Source: Blastomyces gilchristii SLH14081 | Lineage: Eukaryota > Ascomycota > Eurotiomycetes > Onygenales > Ajellomycetaceae | Direction: 5' to 3' | DNA: 64,000 nucleotides | Assembly: GCF_000003855.2 (NCBI RefSeq) | Contig: NW_003101678.1 | Location: 1 to 64,000, forward strand | Shown here: positions 35,607-48,341 of the stretch, piece by piece | Position numbering within the stretch: the first letter of the stretch is position 1 | How the letters are laid out: every line of letters starts with the position of its first letter | The notes under the pieces: generated by a model | Databases searched by the model: none | Seen by the model: the letters and a program-made list of their open reading frames with translations, nothing else | What the model was told of the DNA's origin: nothing | Position numbers and translations under genes: made by a program

Positions 35607-37700
35607 CAATTTAATATGAATAAAACTGAGTTAATTCATTTCTTTTCTAGATTCAATGAGAAAGAACTGTCTCTATCTCTTTTAAATAGAGAGATTAAAC
35701 TCAGTGTAAATGTTAAATGATTAGAAGTATAATTAAACTTCAAGTTAAACTTTAAATATCACATTTAACAAAGAACTGTTAAGACAGAAAGACTATTAAA
35801 TAACATAATCAGACTATTAAATACAGAGAGAGGTCTATTCTTCCAGACTATGAGACAGTTATATATAGCCTGTATTATATCAGTAGCTGATTATAAAGTT
35901 CAAGTTTGATGAAATAATCAAGAGAATTTCACTGAACTCTTTCAAAGTCTGTAAAACAGAGTCTTGAGAAGAATTCTGAGAGTATTTAAATCATCTTCTA
36001 TTAAAGCAATGAAAATTGAAGCTTCAATTTCTTCTTCTACTATTAGATTTGAAAAGACCTGTATAAACTATGCTCTGAGAGTTATAAAGATGAGCTCAAA
36101 TCATATAATCAGAGAAAGAGTCTCATCTTTATTTTCATCAATTAACTCTGAAAATGAACTGAATTAAAATAGATTTCTTGATTGAAATGAAAATGATTCT
36201 TTAAAGAAAATATCTTCTTAACTTTACAGACTATACTCTCTGATTAAAAATCAATTTTCTTCTTTAAATATTAAAAAAGTGAATCATGAGAAGTTATCTC
36301 TCTGAAGAGAAAAGCTTGAATCTCTTATAAACTTATAAATAAGTGAACTATTAAAAGAGAAAGAATATAAACAGCATTTGAAGAGAATTTCTATAATCAA
36401 TATAAAAGACTCTATTCTGATTTATTCAGATGACTCAAAGAATGAGAATCAGAATAGATTAGATACAGACATTGCTTATACTGAAGATAATATCAATTTT
36501 ATCTCAGATTTCTGAAATCTAGACTGTGAATCTGAAGTCTTTGATACTGAACTATTTATAATAGTGAAAGCTTTCAAACTCATAGAAATAAAATCTTATA
36601 AAAGAAAAAATAGTTTAAAAGAGACATGAATATTCTCTGATAGTTAAGCTGCTTTAAAAAGACTTAGAAATAGTCAGATTTATAATAATCAAATGAATCT
36701 TGAACTGATCTTAAACTCTGTTTTAAAAATTCAAAAGAGAAGAACATTAAAGCTGATAATTCATTTACACTGAGTTTCTACTCATATGAATATTCATGAC
36801 AATGAATTGGCTGATTCAGCTGTAAAAAAGAGTGAAGAATTAAGCAGATCTATTCAAAAAGTTATGTTCTGATCTTTTATAAAGAGAAAAATAAAAGAAT
36901 CTTGTTTAGATAAGTGAAATGAAAGATGACAGAAATAAAAGAAAAGTATACATTATTCAAGATTTAAAACAAAACTCAAGTGAAAATCTTGTTTAATTAA
37001 ATGTAAAAAGAAAATATTCTCATCTATAATACAGCTGAAACTAGAACATGACTATTTCAAATCTTATATACAAAGATTTGATGATAGATTTGACTTAATA
37101 GAATGCTCATTCTGCAATGCAAATGAGAATCCTGAGTATATTATAATACACTGTGCATTATACAATAGTCTTAGAGTCAGATTGAAAGAGAAGTATAATC
37201 TAAATTAATTAAATATAAGATTCTTATTCTCAACTGAGACAGGAATTAAATATTTAATAGACTTTCTATCAGAAACTCAAGCAGCTATAAGAAAATAACT
37301 AAATTCAGAATTATCTGAATATGAAGAGAAGAAAATCAATCAGATATAGTCTGTTAAAATAGCTATATACTATCTTTTAATAATTTGTTTTGTTACAGTC
37401 TTTCTTTACTTTATCTTTTTCTTTCAATTTCTTTCTGTCTATCTATTTAATGTGTCTATCTTTAAGACTGTGTTCTCTTTTCCTTTGTCATGATATTGTC
37501 AACTGATTTCAAAGTATCAGAAGATGTTAAAACACTGCAATTTGTAAACAGTTTTTGTATTCTGAGCTGGAATTTTCTGATTTTACATATCTGAAATTGA
37601 TGAATGTATAATAGTTAACTTTACAGATATAGGAAAAACCCTGAGAACTAAAAGTTCTCAGGTAGATGTCATAGTCTCTGACTGCATACATCTATAATTG
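35607..37700 (+). pseudogene. LINE 3' half inside composite element 1 (end of RT, RNase H)
   Basis: The sequence reads MNKTELIHFSRFNEKELSL and VLRRILRVFKSSSIKAMKIE (open at 35964-36167). RNase H follows with ILIYSDDSK, then DTELFIIVKAFK, IFSDS before AALKRL, and VSTHMNIHDNELADSAVK. A Cys-containing tail (ECSFCNANENPEYIIIHCAL) near 37100-37160 is the C-terminal knuckle of Tad1-like ORF2. Several RNase H acidic residues survive. Stops make it non-functional. Confidence 0.82.
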
Positions 37701-37737
37701 AAGAATAATAATAATAATAATAAATACTTAAGAATAG

Positions 37738-39040
37738 AGTAAAGCTGATTACATCTATTCTTCTAACAAGTATTGAGAAAAATATTTCAAAGAAAAAGTC
37801 TTCTGAGTATTTCAAATCTTGATGAAATGAGAATATCACTTCTAAAAGAAAGCAATTAGTCACTGCTAAGAGAGATTGAAAGAATAACTTAATATTTAAT
37901 GAAGAGTTCAAAGCTATTTAAAATGAATATTTTTCAGATATTAAAAGAGTCAAAACAGATTACTGAAACAAATTTCTTGAAGAAGTATAAGAAAAAGAAG
38001 TTTTTAAAGTCTTCAACTATACTAAAACAAGAAGTGTAGCAAAGCTTTCAATCTTAGAATATGAATTTCAGAATGAATTGTATACAGCAAACTCTTTTGA
38101 GAAACAATATCAAGCATTTATAATAATTCTCTTTCAAAACTCATCACATTTAGAAGAGAAGAATATGTCATTTCATGAATATATTGATAAAAATAACTGA
38201 GAATGATCTGAGCTTACATGTGATAAACTAGAGTCAGCAATATTCTCAAGTTCAATTAAGACTGATACAGAGCCTGATTCAATTAATCACTTGATTATTC
38301 AAAACACATATTTCTACTTGAAGAATGAATATTTTGAGCTCTTTTTCAATCTCTTAAAAAATGAGTATCATTCTGAATACTGGAGAGAAGCTACTGAAGT
38401 AATCCTTATAAAACTTAATAGAAAAGCTTCAATTTCTAAGTTATATATAGTAATATCTCTATTGAACTGTTTGATAAAAATTCTAGAAAAGATAATAGCT
38501 ACTAGATTATCTTTTATAAGCTCTATTAGTGATTCTCTTCTATTTAATGAATAAATGAGAGATAGAAAACAATGTTCTGCAATTAACACTGTTTATTCAG
38601 TTATTCATAATATTTAAGTAGCAAAGTATAAAGACCTGGTCTCAACTGCAGTTTTTATTGATATAAAAGATGCATTTGATCATGTTTCAAAGTCTAAGAT
38701 GATTCAAACTTTAAAGATATTACAACTGTCACTTTCTCTAATAAAATAAGTTAATTATTTTTCATCTAAAAGAATTATATAACTATTTTTTGATGAAAGA
38801 AAACAAGATAAAACTGAGATAAAAAGAGAAGTATCATAAGAATCTTTAATCTCACTCATTTTATTTGCAATATACACTGCATATCTATTCAAGAATAGAG
38901 AGATGAAAATATTGAGATCTTCAAGTTATATAGATGATATTGATCTACTCTACAGTTCAAAGATAATCAAAGAAAATTTAGAAATGATTGAGAAAGCAGT
39001 AAAGAAAATCTTTGTTAAAGCAGATATCAATCTAATTTAA
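37738..39040 (+). pseudogene. Degenerate reverse transcriptase of the outer LINE
   Basis: ORF2 resumes here after the composite element. The open stretch 38291-38554 holds EYWREATEVILIKL, then ISLLNCLIKILEKIIATRL, classical for LINE RT. Then come VFIDIKDAFDHV, a degraded GVPQGSPLSP block (EVS-stop-ESLISLILFAIY near 38825-38880) and the catalytic YIDDIDLLYSS near 38926-38955 with both Asp intact. Confidence 0.85.
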
Positions 39041-41100
39041 TTTAATATGAATAAAACTGAGTTAATTCACTTTTTTTCCAGATTTAATGAGAAGGAACTA
39101 AGTCTAACTCTTTTAAATAAAGAGATTAAACCCAGTTTGAATATTAAATGACTAGAAGTATAGTTAAACTCCAAGTTGAATTTTAAATATCATATTCAAC
39201 AAAGAATTATCAAGACAGCAAGACTACTGAATAGTGTAATTAGACTATCAAATACTGAGAGAGATCTATTCTTCCAGATGATGAGACAATTATACATAGC
39301 CTGTATTATCTCAGTAACTGATTATGAAGTTCAAGTTTAATGAAATAATCAAGATAACTTCACTGAACTCTTTCAAAGTATATAAAACAGAGCTTTGAGA
39401 AGAATTCTGAGAGTATTCAAATCATCTTCTATTAAAGCAATGAAAATTGAAGCTTCAATTTCATCTTCTACTATTCAATTTAAAAAGACCTGTATAAACT
39501 ATACTCTGAGAGTCATGAAGATGAGCTAAAATTATATAATCAGAGAAAGAGTCTCTTCTTCATTTTTATTAGTTAACTCAGAAAATGAACTGAATTGAAA
39601 TAGATTTCTTGATTGAAATGAGAATAATGCTTTAAAGAAAATGCTCTCTCAACTGTATAGACTATATTCACTTATTAAGAATTAATTTTCTGTATTAAAT
39701 GTTGAGAAAATTGATCATGAGAAGATATCTCTCTGAAGAGAAAAGTTAAAATCTCTCATAGACTTACAAATAAGTGAACTATTTAAAGAGAGAGAATATG
39801 AACAGTATTTGAAGAAGATCTCTATAATTAATATAAAAGACTCTATTCTGATTTACTCAGATAACTTAAAAAATATGAATTTGAATAGATTAGATACAGA
39901 CATTGCTTATACTGAAGAAAATATCAATTTTATCTCAGATTTCTGAAATTTAGACTATGAATCTGAAGTCTTTGATGCTGAACTATTTGCAATAGTGAAA
40001 GCTTTCAAACTCATTAAAATAAAATCTTATAAAAGAGAAAATAGTTTGAAAGAGATATAAATATTCTCTAATAGTCAAGCTGCTTTAAAAAGACTTAGAA
40101 ATAGTCAGATTCATAATGATCAAATGAATCTTGAACTGATTTTAAACTCTGTTTTGAAAATTCAAAAGAGAAGAACATTAAAACTGATAACTGATCTACA
40201 TTGAGTTTCTGCTCATATGAATATTCATAGCAGTGAATTGACTGATTCAGCTGTAAAAAAGAGTTCAGAATTAAGCAGATCTATTCAAAAAACAGTATTC
40301 TGATCTTTTATAAAGAGAAAGATAAAAGAATCTTGTTTAAATAAGTGAAATAAAAGCTGGCAGAAACAAAAGAAGAGCATACATTATTCAAGATTTGAGA
40401 TAAAATCAAAGTGAAAATCTTGTTTAATTAAATGTAAAAAGAAAATATTCTCATCTATAATTCAGCTGAAACTAGAACATGATTATTTCAAATTCTATAT
40501 ACAAAGATTTGATGACAGATTTGATTCAACAAAGTGCTCATTCTGTAATATGAATGAAAATCCTGAGTATATTGTAATACATTGTGCATTATACAATAGT
40601 CTCAGAGTCAGATTGAAAGAGAAGTATAATCTAAATCAATTAAATATAAGATTCTTATTTTCAACTGAGATAGAAATTAAATACTTAATAGACTTTCTAT
40701 CAGAAACTCAAGCAGCTACAAGAAAATGACTGACTTCATAAGTATCTGAATATAAAGAGGTGGAAATTGATTAGATATAGTCTGTTAAAACAGCTATATA
40801 CTATCTTTTAATAATTTTATTTTGTTATAGTCTCTCTTTACTGTACTTGTTTCTTTCTATTCTTTTCTATCTATCTATTTAATGTGTCTATCTTTAAGAC
40901 TATGTTCTCTTTTCCTTTGTCATGATATTTTCAAATGATTTCAAAGTATCAGAAGGTGTTGAAATACTGTAATTTATAAACAGTTTTTATATTCTGAGCT
41001 GAAATTTTCTGATTTTGCATATCTGAAATTGATAAATGTATAATAGTTGACTCTATAGATATAGGGAAAATTCTGAGATCTAAAGGTTCTCAGATAGATA
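39040..41100 (+). pseudogene. Degenerate RNase H and C-terminal region of the outer LINE
   Basis: This is parallel to 35607-37700. RNase H motifs are LIYSDNLK, DAELFAIVKAFK, IFSNSQAALKRL (Asp changed to Asn) and VSAHMNIHSSELTDSAVK. The C-terminal Cys block reads CSFCNMNENPEYIVIHCAL near 40530-40590. The 3' non-coding part follows from about 40790 and ends in (AAT)n at 41130-41160. Confidence 0.8.
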
Positions 41101-41160
41101 TCATAGTCTCTGACTATATACATCTATAATTAAAGAATAATAATAATAATAATAATAATA

Positions 41161-41521
41161 ATAGTTTTAACTTATAAAGATTTCATCTGAATATTATTTA
41201 TAACAATTATATATTCTAGAAAATTAATCTGATAAGTACTGAAGTTGTACTTTATAAGCTTAATATACAGTTCTATCTTATTTAAGATCTTTAATATAGT
41301 TTATATATACTCAGTGTATTCTTTCTTCTTTATAAAGTATATTGTCATATTATTCAGATATATTATTACAAAGACATTTAAATATATGTAAAGTATTTTA
41401 TTAATAAAAGACTGAAATACTGTAAGAGTATTAATCAAAAATTAAAAGATACTACTAGATATTTAAATAATCTCAGTGCAGTTCTAAAGACAGTCTTTCA
41501 TTCATTTTTAAACTGTATTTA
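41161..41521 (-). mobile_element. Segment of B5 (RT), between two LINEs
   Basis: The sequence matches 12230-12610 of B1. It holds the RT catalytic block and thumb on the minus strand, with the catalytic Asp codons changed to Asn as in B1. It continues beyond the second LINE at 48983. Confidence 0.8.
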
Positions 41522-41959
41522 TTAGTATTATTATTATTCTTCAATTATAGATGTATACAGTCAGAGACTATGACATCTATCTGAGAACTAAAAGGTCTCA
41601 GGGTTTTTCCTATATCTATAAAGTTAACTATTATACATTCATCAATTTCAGATATGCAAAATGAGAAAATTTCAGCTCAGAATATAAAAACTGTTTACAA
41701 ATTGCAGTGTTTTAACATCTTCTGATACTTTGAAATCTGTTGACAATATCATGACAAAAGAAAAGAGAACACAGTCTTAAAGATAGACACATTAAATAGA
41801 TAGATAGAAAAGAATAGAAAGGAAAAAGTAAAGTAAAATAAAGAGAGACTGTAATAAAACAAATTATTAAAAGATAGTGTATAGCTGTTTTAACAGACTA
41901 TATCTGATCAATTTCCTTCTCTTCATATTTAGATATTTCTGAATTCAGTCATTTTCTTG

Positions 41960-43300
41960 TAACTGCTTGAGTTTCTGATAGACAGTCTATTAAGTATTTA
42001 ATTTCTATCTCAGTTGAAAATAAGAATCTTATATTTAATTGATTTAGATTATACTTCTCTTTCAATCTGACTCTGAGACTATTGTATAATGCACAGTGTA
42101 TTATAATATACTTAGAATTCTCATTTGCATTGCAGAATGAGCATTCTATTGAATCAAATGTATCATTAAATCTTTGAATATAAGATTTGAAATAGTCATG
42201 TTCTAATTTCAGCTTTATTATAGATGAGAATATTTTCTTTTTACATTTAATTAAACAAGATTTTTACTTGAGTTTTATTTTAAATTTTGAATAATGTGTA
42301 CTCTTCTTTTATTTCTGTCAGCTTTTATTTCACTTATTTAAACAAGATTCTTTTATTTTTCTCTCTATAAAAGATCAGGACATAATTTTTTGAATAGATC
42401 TGCTTAATTCTGAACCTTTTTTTCAGCTGAATCAGCCAATTCATTGTCATGAATATTCATATAAGCAGGAACTCAGTGCATATGAATTATCTGCTTTGAT
42501 ATTCTTCTCTTTTGAATTTTTAAAACAGAGTTTAAAATCAGTTCAAGATTCATTTAATTATTATAAATCTGACTATTTCTAAGTCTTTTTAAAGCAGCTT
42601 AACTATCAGAGAATATTCATATCTTTTTCAAACTATTTTCTCTTTTATGAGATTTTATTTCAATGAGTTTGAAAGCTTTCACTATTATAAATAGTTCAGT
42701 GTCAAAGACTTCAGATTCACAGTCTAAATTTCAAAAATCTGAGATAAAATTAATATTATCTTCAGTATAAGCAATGTCTGCATCTAATCTATTCAAATTC
42801 TCATTTTTTAAGTCATCTGAATAAATCAGAATAGAGTCTTTTATATTAATTGTAGAAATTCTCTTCAAATACTGTTCATATTCTTTATCTTTAAATAGTT
42901 CACTTATTTATAAGTTTATAAGAGATTCAAGCTTTTTTCTTCAAAGAGATAACTTCTCATGATCAACTTTTTCAATATTTAAAGAAGAAAATTAATTTTT
43001 AATCAGTGAGTATAGTCTGTACAGTTGAGAAGACATTTTCTTTAAAGAATTACTTTCATTTCAAGCAAGAAATCTATTCTAATTCAGTTCATTTTCAGAG
43101 TTAATTTAATGAAAATGAAGAAGAGACTCTTTCTCTGATTATATCATTTAAGCTCATCTTTATAACTCTCAGAGCATAGTTCATACAGGTCTTTTCAAAT
43201 TTAATAGCAGTAGAAAGAATTGAAGCTTTAATTTTCATTACTTTAATAGAAGATGATTTGAATACTCTCAGAATTCTTCTCAAAGCTCTGTTTTACAGAC
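41960..43300 (-). pseudogene. Degenerate RNase H and C-terminal region of LINE3
   Basis: On the minus strand this repeats the domain order of 39300-40750. The open stretch 43101-43283 gives MRRILRVFKSSSIKVMKIKA, the block just after the RT thumb. The C-terminal Cys block is near 42100-42160. Stops interrupt RNase H. Confidence 0.7.
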
Positions 43301-44900
43301 TTTGAAAGAGTTCAGTGAAATTTCCTTGATTATTTCATCAAACTTGAACTTCATAATCAGCTACTGAGATAATGCAGGCTATATATAACTGTCTTATAGC
43401 CTGGAAGAATAGATCTCTCTCTGTATTTAATAGTCTGATATTGTTGTTTAATAGTCTTGCTACCTTGACAGTTCTTTATTGAATATAATATTTAAAATTC
43501 AATTTAGAGCTTAATCATTTTTCTAATCATTTGGATATTTAACCTGGGGTTTAATCTCTCTATTTAAAAGAGTTAGAAATAATTCTTTCTCATTGTATCT
43601 AGAAAAGAAATGAATTAACTCAGTTTTATTCATATTAAATTGAATTTAATTAATATCTGCTCTGATAAAGATTTTCTTTACAGCTTTTTCAATCACTTTT
43701 AAATTCTCTTTGATAGTTTTTAAGCTGTAGACTAGACTAATATCATCTACATAACTCAGAGATTGCACTATTTTCATATTTCTATCTTTGAATAGATATA
43801 CAGTGTACATTACAAATAAAATAAGTGAGATTGAAAATTCTTACAGTACTTCTATTTTTATCTCAGTCTTATCTTATTTTATTTCATCAAAGAAAAGTTA
43901 TATGATTCTTTTAAACATCAAACAGTTAACTTATTTTATTAGAGAAAGTGACAGTTTTAATATCTTCAAAGTCTGAATTAACTTTGACTTTAAAACATGA
44001 TCAAATACTTCTTTTATATTAATAAAAACTGCAGTTGAGACCAGATCTTCATACTTTACTATTTGAATATTATGAACAACTGAGAGAACAGTGTCAATTG
44101 TAGAATATTGTTTTCTATCTCTCATTTATTCACTGAATAAAAGAGAGTTATTAATAGAGCTTATAAAAGATAGTTAAGTAGCTATTATCTTTTTCAAACT
44201 CTTTTCTAGACAGATTAATAGAGATATTACTCTATATAACTTAAGAATTAATATCTTTCTATTAGATTTTATAAGAATTACTTCAGTGACTTCTCTTCAG
44301 TATTCAGAATGATATTTATTTTTCAAGAGATTTAAAAAGAGCTCAAAATATTCATTCTTTAAGTAGGAATATATATTTTGAATAATCAAGTGATTAATTG
44401 AATCAGGCTCTGCAGCAGTTTTAACAGAACTTGAGAAGATAGCTGACTCTAATTCATCTTATATAAGATCAGGCCATTTTCAGTCATTTTCATTAATGTA
44501 GTTAAGAAGTAATATATTCTCTTTCTCTGAATCTGAATCTGATGAGTTTTGAAAGAGAATTCTTATAAAAGCTTGACATTTTTTCTTAAAAGAGTTTGCT
44601 ATATATGATTCATTCTGAAACTCATATTCTAAGACTGGAAGTTTTGCTACACTTCTTGTTTTAGTATAGTTAAAAGCTTTAAAAACTTTCTTTTCTTATA
44701 CTTCTTTAAGAAATTTATTTCTGCAGTCTGTTTTAGCTCTTTTAATATCTGAAAAATATTCATTTCTGACAGCTTTGAACTCTTTATCAGATATTACATC
44801 ATTCTTTCAATCTCTTTTAGTAGTAGCTAATTCTTTCCTTTTAGATAAGATATTCTCATTTTATCAAGATTTTGAATACTCAGAAGATTTTCTCTTTAAA
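43300..44900 (-). pseudogene. Degenerate reverse transcriptase of LINE3
   Basis: The open stretch 43931-44125 reads MRDRKQYSTIDTVLSVVHNI and DLVSTAVFINIKEVFDHV (RT motif with Asp changed to Asn). The catalytic block near 43735-43765 reads YVDDISLVY with both Asp intact. The upstream EYWREATEV-like block lies near 44270-44310. Many stops remain. Confidence 0.8.
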
Positions 44901-45049
44901 ATATTATCTCTAACACTTGTTAGAATAATAGATGTAATGAGCTTCACTCTATTCTCAAGCATTTCATTTGAGATATCTTGATTAGAATTTCAATATAGCT
45001 TACTCTGTCTTTCAGATTTTAACAGTTTTATGCTTTCTTCAACTGCTTT

Positions 45050-45950
45050 TCAATCAGCTTTTTCAAAGTTAAACTGATTAGAGAGAAGAGAATTTTCACT
45101 CATTTATTTTTCACTTAGTTCAATATCAAATTGAATAATCTTATAACCTGATTCTGATGTCTTATTTAAATTAATAAATCAGTTTACAAGTCTTTTTTTC
45201 ATTACATTTTATAATAGAAAGATTAGATCTATAATAGATATCTATTTCATATCTTTTCTAAAGAATGTTTGTTGATCAGACTTATTAACTAAATCTATTG
45301 AATGTTCAAAGATTTATTCAATCAGATTATCAGCTCTTACTGCTCTCTTACATTCTGAATTTCATCAGATATGATATTCATTGAAATCTTCTACAATTAT
45401 AGAGTTTCTTAATAAAGTTATATTTAAAAATCTTCTATCAATTATTCAGATATTATTATTTTTCTTCAATGACTTTTCATTATAGATATTTATAAGCTGT
45501 ATAGTATCAAACTCATTCTCTTTATCTATAATATCACTCATCAGAATATCAGGGTCAGACATGATATTAAATCTTAGATTAAATTAATATCTTGATCTCT
45601 TTCTTTCATAGATTACTACTCTTGACTTTATCTCAGACTTTTGAGATAGAAAGTAGTAGTAGCTTGAATGAGAAATAATATATTTTTACTCAGTATTAAA
45701 ATTCAGTTCCTGAAGCAGTATAAAATCAACTTTTTATTCAAATACAATTTGAAGATAAGAATAAATATAATTTAAGTTTCTATTCACATTATTTTGAATA
45801 AATGTGATTTTTGAAGAGTTTTTAAACTTTTTTTGTTGTTTTTATTGTATATTGATACTAAAAAAGAGTAGAGATAGAGTAGAATCTAATCACTATTATC
45901 AGATAGTAGATTATAACTATTTTGAAAAGTAGGAATCTCAACTGCTTATA
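45050..45950 (-). pseudogene. Degenerate endonuclease domain of LINE3
   Basis: This is parallel to 33950-34850. The GDFNAHH-like block lies near 45370-45400 and the LLQE block near 45700-45720 (minus strand). Unlike the outer LINE, it is not interrupted by a composite element. Confidence 0.65.
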
Positions 45951-46129
45951 TTATATCTAGTTTATTATCAGAGTCATTTCTCAATTCTCTAATCTTAACA
46001 GAAGTTTGAGAATTCAAATTCTGTTTATATTTAGCTGAAGAATTGAAGTTTGAAGATTTAGATAGTTGAGAGTTTCTTCTTTTTAAGCTTACAGTTATAA
46101 GTTTACTCACTTGACTCTTCTCTTCAGTT

Positions 46130-46391
46130 CTAGATTGACTTTAAGCTTTATCTTTTCTTCAGTTCTTTTGAGTTCTTAAAGTAAATATACATTCTTTTGA
46201 GCTAGATGCATGTTTTTCTTTGCAATTAGAGTACTTAAGTAGAGTGTGTTAATATATTTCATCTCTTTTTAAGCATGTTTTATATTTATGCTCACTAGTT
46301 TTGTAATCTCTGATATAGATTGCATATTTTGAGTCTCTAAAATATGAGATTATAAGTGTTCATATCTTTGACAGTTTAAACACTGGTGTTT
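46130..46391 (-). pseudogene. ORF1 zinc-knuckle region of LINE3 up to the gap
   Basis: On the minus strand the sequence next to the gap reads QCLNCQRYEHL, the start of the knuckle array seen intact at 33399-33641. The frame then runs into mutated knuckles. The rest of ORF1 is hidden in the gap. Confidence 0.7.
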
Positions 46392-47173
46392 NNNNNNNNN
46401 NNNNNNNNNNNNNNNNNNNNNNNNNNNNNNNNNNNNNNNNNNNNNNNNNNNNNNNNNNNNNNNNNNNNNNNNNNNNNNNNNNNNNNNNNNNNNNNNNNNN
46501 NNNNNNNNNNNNNNNNNNNNNNNNNNNNNNNNNNNNNNNNNNNNNNNNNNNNNNNNNNNNNNNNNNNNNNNNNNNNNNNNNNNNNNNNNNNNNNNNNNNN
46601 NNNNNNNNNNNNNNNNNNNNNNNNNNNNNNNNNNNNNNNNNNNNNNNNNNNNNNNNNNNNNNNNNNNNNNNNNNNNNNNNNNNNNNNNNNNNNNNNNNNN
46701 NNNNNNNNNNNNNNNNNNNNNNNNNNNNNNNNNNNNNNNNNNNNNNNNNNNNNNNNNNNNNNNNNNNNNNNNNNNNNNNNNNNNNNNNNNNNNNNNNNNN
46801 NNNNNNNNNNNNNNNNNNNNNNNNNNNNNNNNNNNNNNNNNNNNNNNNNNNNNNNNNNNNNNNNNNNNNNNNNNNNNNNNNNNNNNNNNNNNNNNNNNNN
46901 NNNNNNNNNNNNNNNNNNNNNNNNNNNNNNNNNNNNNNNNNNNNNNNNNNNNNNNNNNNNNNNNNNNNNNNNNNNNNNNNNNNNNNNNNNNNNNNNNNNN
47001 NNNNNNNNNNNNNNNNNNNNNNNNNNNNNNNNNNNNNNNNNNNNNNNNNNNNNNNNNNNNNNNNNNNNNNNNNNNNNNNNNNNNNNNNNNNNNNNNNNNN
47101 NNNNNNNNNNNNNNNNNNNNNNNNNNNNNNNNNNNNNNNNNNNNNNNNNNNNNNNNNNNNNNNNNNNNNNNNN
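46392..47173. other. Assembly gap (782 N)
   Basis: The run of N lies between strongly AT-rich LINE ORF1 sequence and GC-normal sequence. The size may be an estimate. Frames that appear to cross it are artefacts of the N run. Confidence 1.
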
Positions 47174-47440
47174 CGTCAGCGACTGTTGAATCACCACAGC
47201 TGGGCATGCATGCGCGGCCGGCTTCGGAGTTGTTTGAATTGACGCTGCGTTATGACGCTGAGTGCTCTTACCTGTGTAATTCTACAGCTTCTGTGCAGGC
47301 AACGTTATGTGGCTGGTTTGGTTGTGATCTCCCAAGGTTGGTCGGGTGTGAGGGGTATCGAGTGGCCAAGAGGAGGGGGCGGACTGTTTCAATTAAGAGA
47401 TTTCTAAGTCTGTTTTCAATTGAAAAGTTAGTCAGACTAT
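47174..47440 (-). other. GC-normal island, probable start of LINE3 ORF1
   Basis: It has CpG-containing words such as gcgcggccgg that are absent nearly everywhere else. On the minus strand a Met codon at 47207 opens MPSCGDSTVAD into the gap, a possible ORF1 start. On the plus strand a 79-codon frame starts at 47206, with no recognisable similarity. Because 5' LINE ends are rare among truncated copies, this part may have escaped RIP. Confidence 0.4.
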
Positions 47441-48290
47441 TTTAAAAGAAGAATAAAAGACTTTTATATATAAAATATCTGATTTTTTTTCACACTAGTT
47501 CAGTAACTAGATTAGATTTTTGAAGAGAATCTAATAAACTAAAATTAATTTTTAAGATAAATTAATAAAATCTTTATAATCTCTTTATTGAGATACAGTG
47601 AGAAAAAGTATGATATCAATTAATAATAAATCAGATAATATGACAGTTTTTGAGAGAAAAACTGATAAAAAATAAATCAATTTTTTGTAGAGAAATTGAT
47701 TAAAACTATTTAATTTTATTCTAAATCATTCAATTCTTCTCACATAATAAGTGTACAACTCAAATCAGTTAATAAAGAGTGTAAAAAAGAATTAACTATT
47801 AATAAAAGCTCTTCAGTCACTGAAAAAGTAATTCTTATTTAAAAGAATATGAAATTATAATAGAAAATAACTCTGTTTTTAATTCTTTGTAAGAATATTG
47901 TATAAAACTCAGAGAAAAATATCTTACTTTCTCAAGAGAAGTAAAAAACTATTTCTAAGATCTTTTTTTTTTTTTACATTAACTGCTGCAGAAGAATGAG
48001 ATAGAAACTGCTAAGATATATACTACTGTATACTCTCTATCAAGACTTTCTCTCTTCAGAGTCTTGATATTATAGAGAATATAAGTCTGTTTCTATATAA
48101 TAATATAAATATTGTCAGCAGGATGTAGAGAAACTGATTATTTATATCTCAAAATAGAAGACTTTGTCAATGATTATATTAATATAGAGTTAATTCTCAA
48201 ATTTAATAGAAATCTAGTGTTGCTGTTCTCAATCTCTTACAGAATCTATTAAATATTAAGATATTAAAACTAGATTTAATATATCTCACT
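47441..48290. other. AT-rich stretch of unknown nature inside the LINE3 5' region
   Basis: I see no similarity to the other repeats in the window, no open frame of interest and no terminal repeats. It contains homopolymer runs and an 11-base T run near 47965. Its base composition contrasts with the GC-normal islands on both sides, so it may be an older repeat inserted in the 5' untranslated region. Confidence 0.4.
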
Positions 48291-48341
48291 GTGCAGGGAT
48301 CAAAGACTCAGTCAGATCTTGAGATATACTGATTTTATAGT

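Larger units (their letters stand above)
34858..37721 (+). mobile_element. Composite retroelement 1: ~750-bp tRNA-headed unit fused to ~2.1 kb of the LINE 3' half
   Basis: A 2864-bp insertion is flanked by a perfect 16-bp duplication (aaatacttaagaatag, 34842-34857 and 37722-37737). The first ~749 bp (to about 35606) are the same tRNA-headed unit as in 28111-28861. From about 35607 the sequence is the LINE, starting late in RT, through RNase H, to the 3' end and (AAT)n tail. It is inserted in the endonuclease part of another copy of the same LINE. The whole unit moved as one piece, since a single duplication surrounds it. The layout resembles the MINE element of Magnaporthe, in which the WEIRD sequence is joined to a truncated MGL LINE. 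Confidence 0.88.
33392..41160 (+). mobile_element. Tad1-like LINE, 5' truncated, carrying a composite element inside
   Basis: This is a non-LTR retrotransposon with the end of ORF1 (CCHC knuckles), an endonuclease, RT, RNase H and an (AAT)n tail. Target duplications flank it: atagttttaactataaaga at 33373-33391 and the same with one extra T at 41161-41180. The uninterrupted site is seen in B1 near 12235. Removing the insertion at 34858-37737 leaves about 4.9 kb. The 5' end starts inside ORF1, so the copy is truncated, as is common for LINEs. Confidence 0.9.

Noticed and set aside
37700..37740. A microsatellite (AAT)n at 37701-37721, and others at 27871, 11709, 41130 and 41522
   Set aside because: Each run is the 3' tail of a LINE, SINE or composite insertion, next to its target duplication, and not an independent microsatellite.
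46350..47207. Long open frames across the gap
   Set aside because: They consist almost entirely of N codons. Only the short real ends next to the gap were used.
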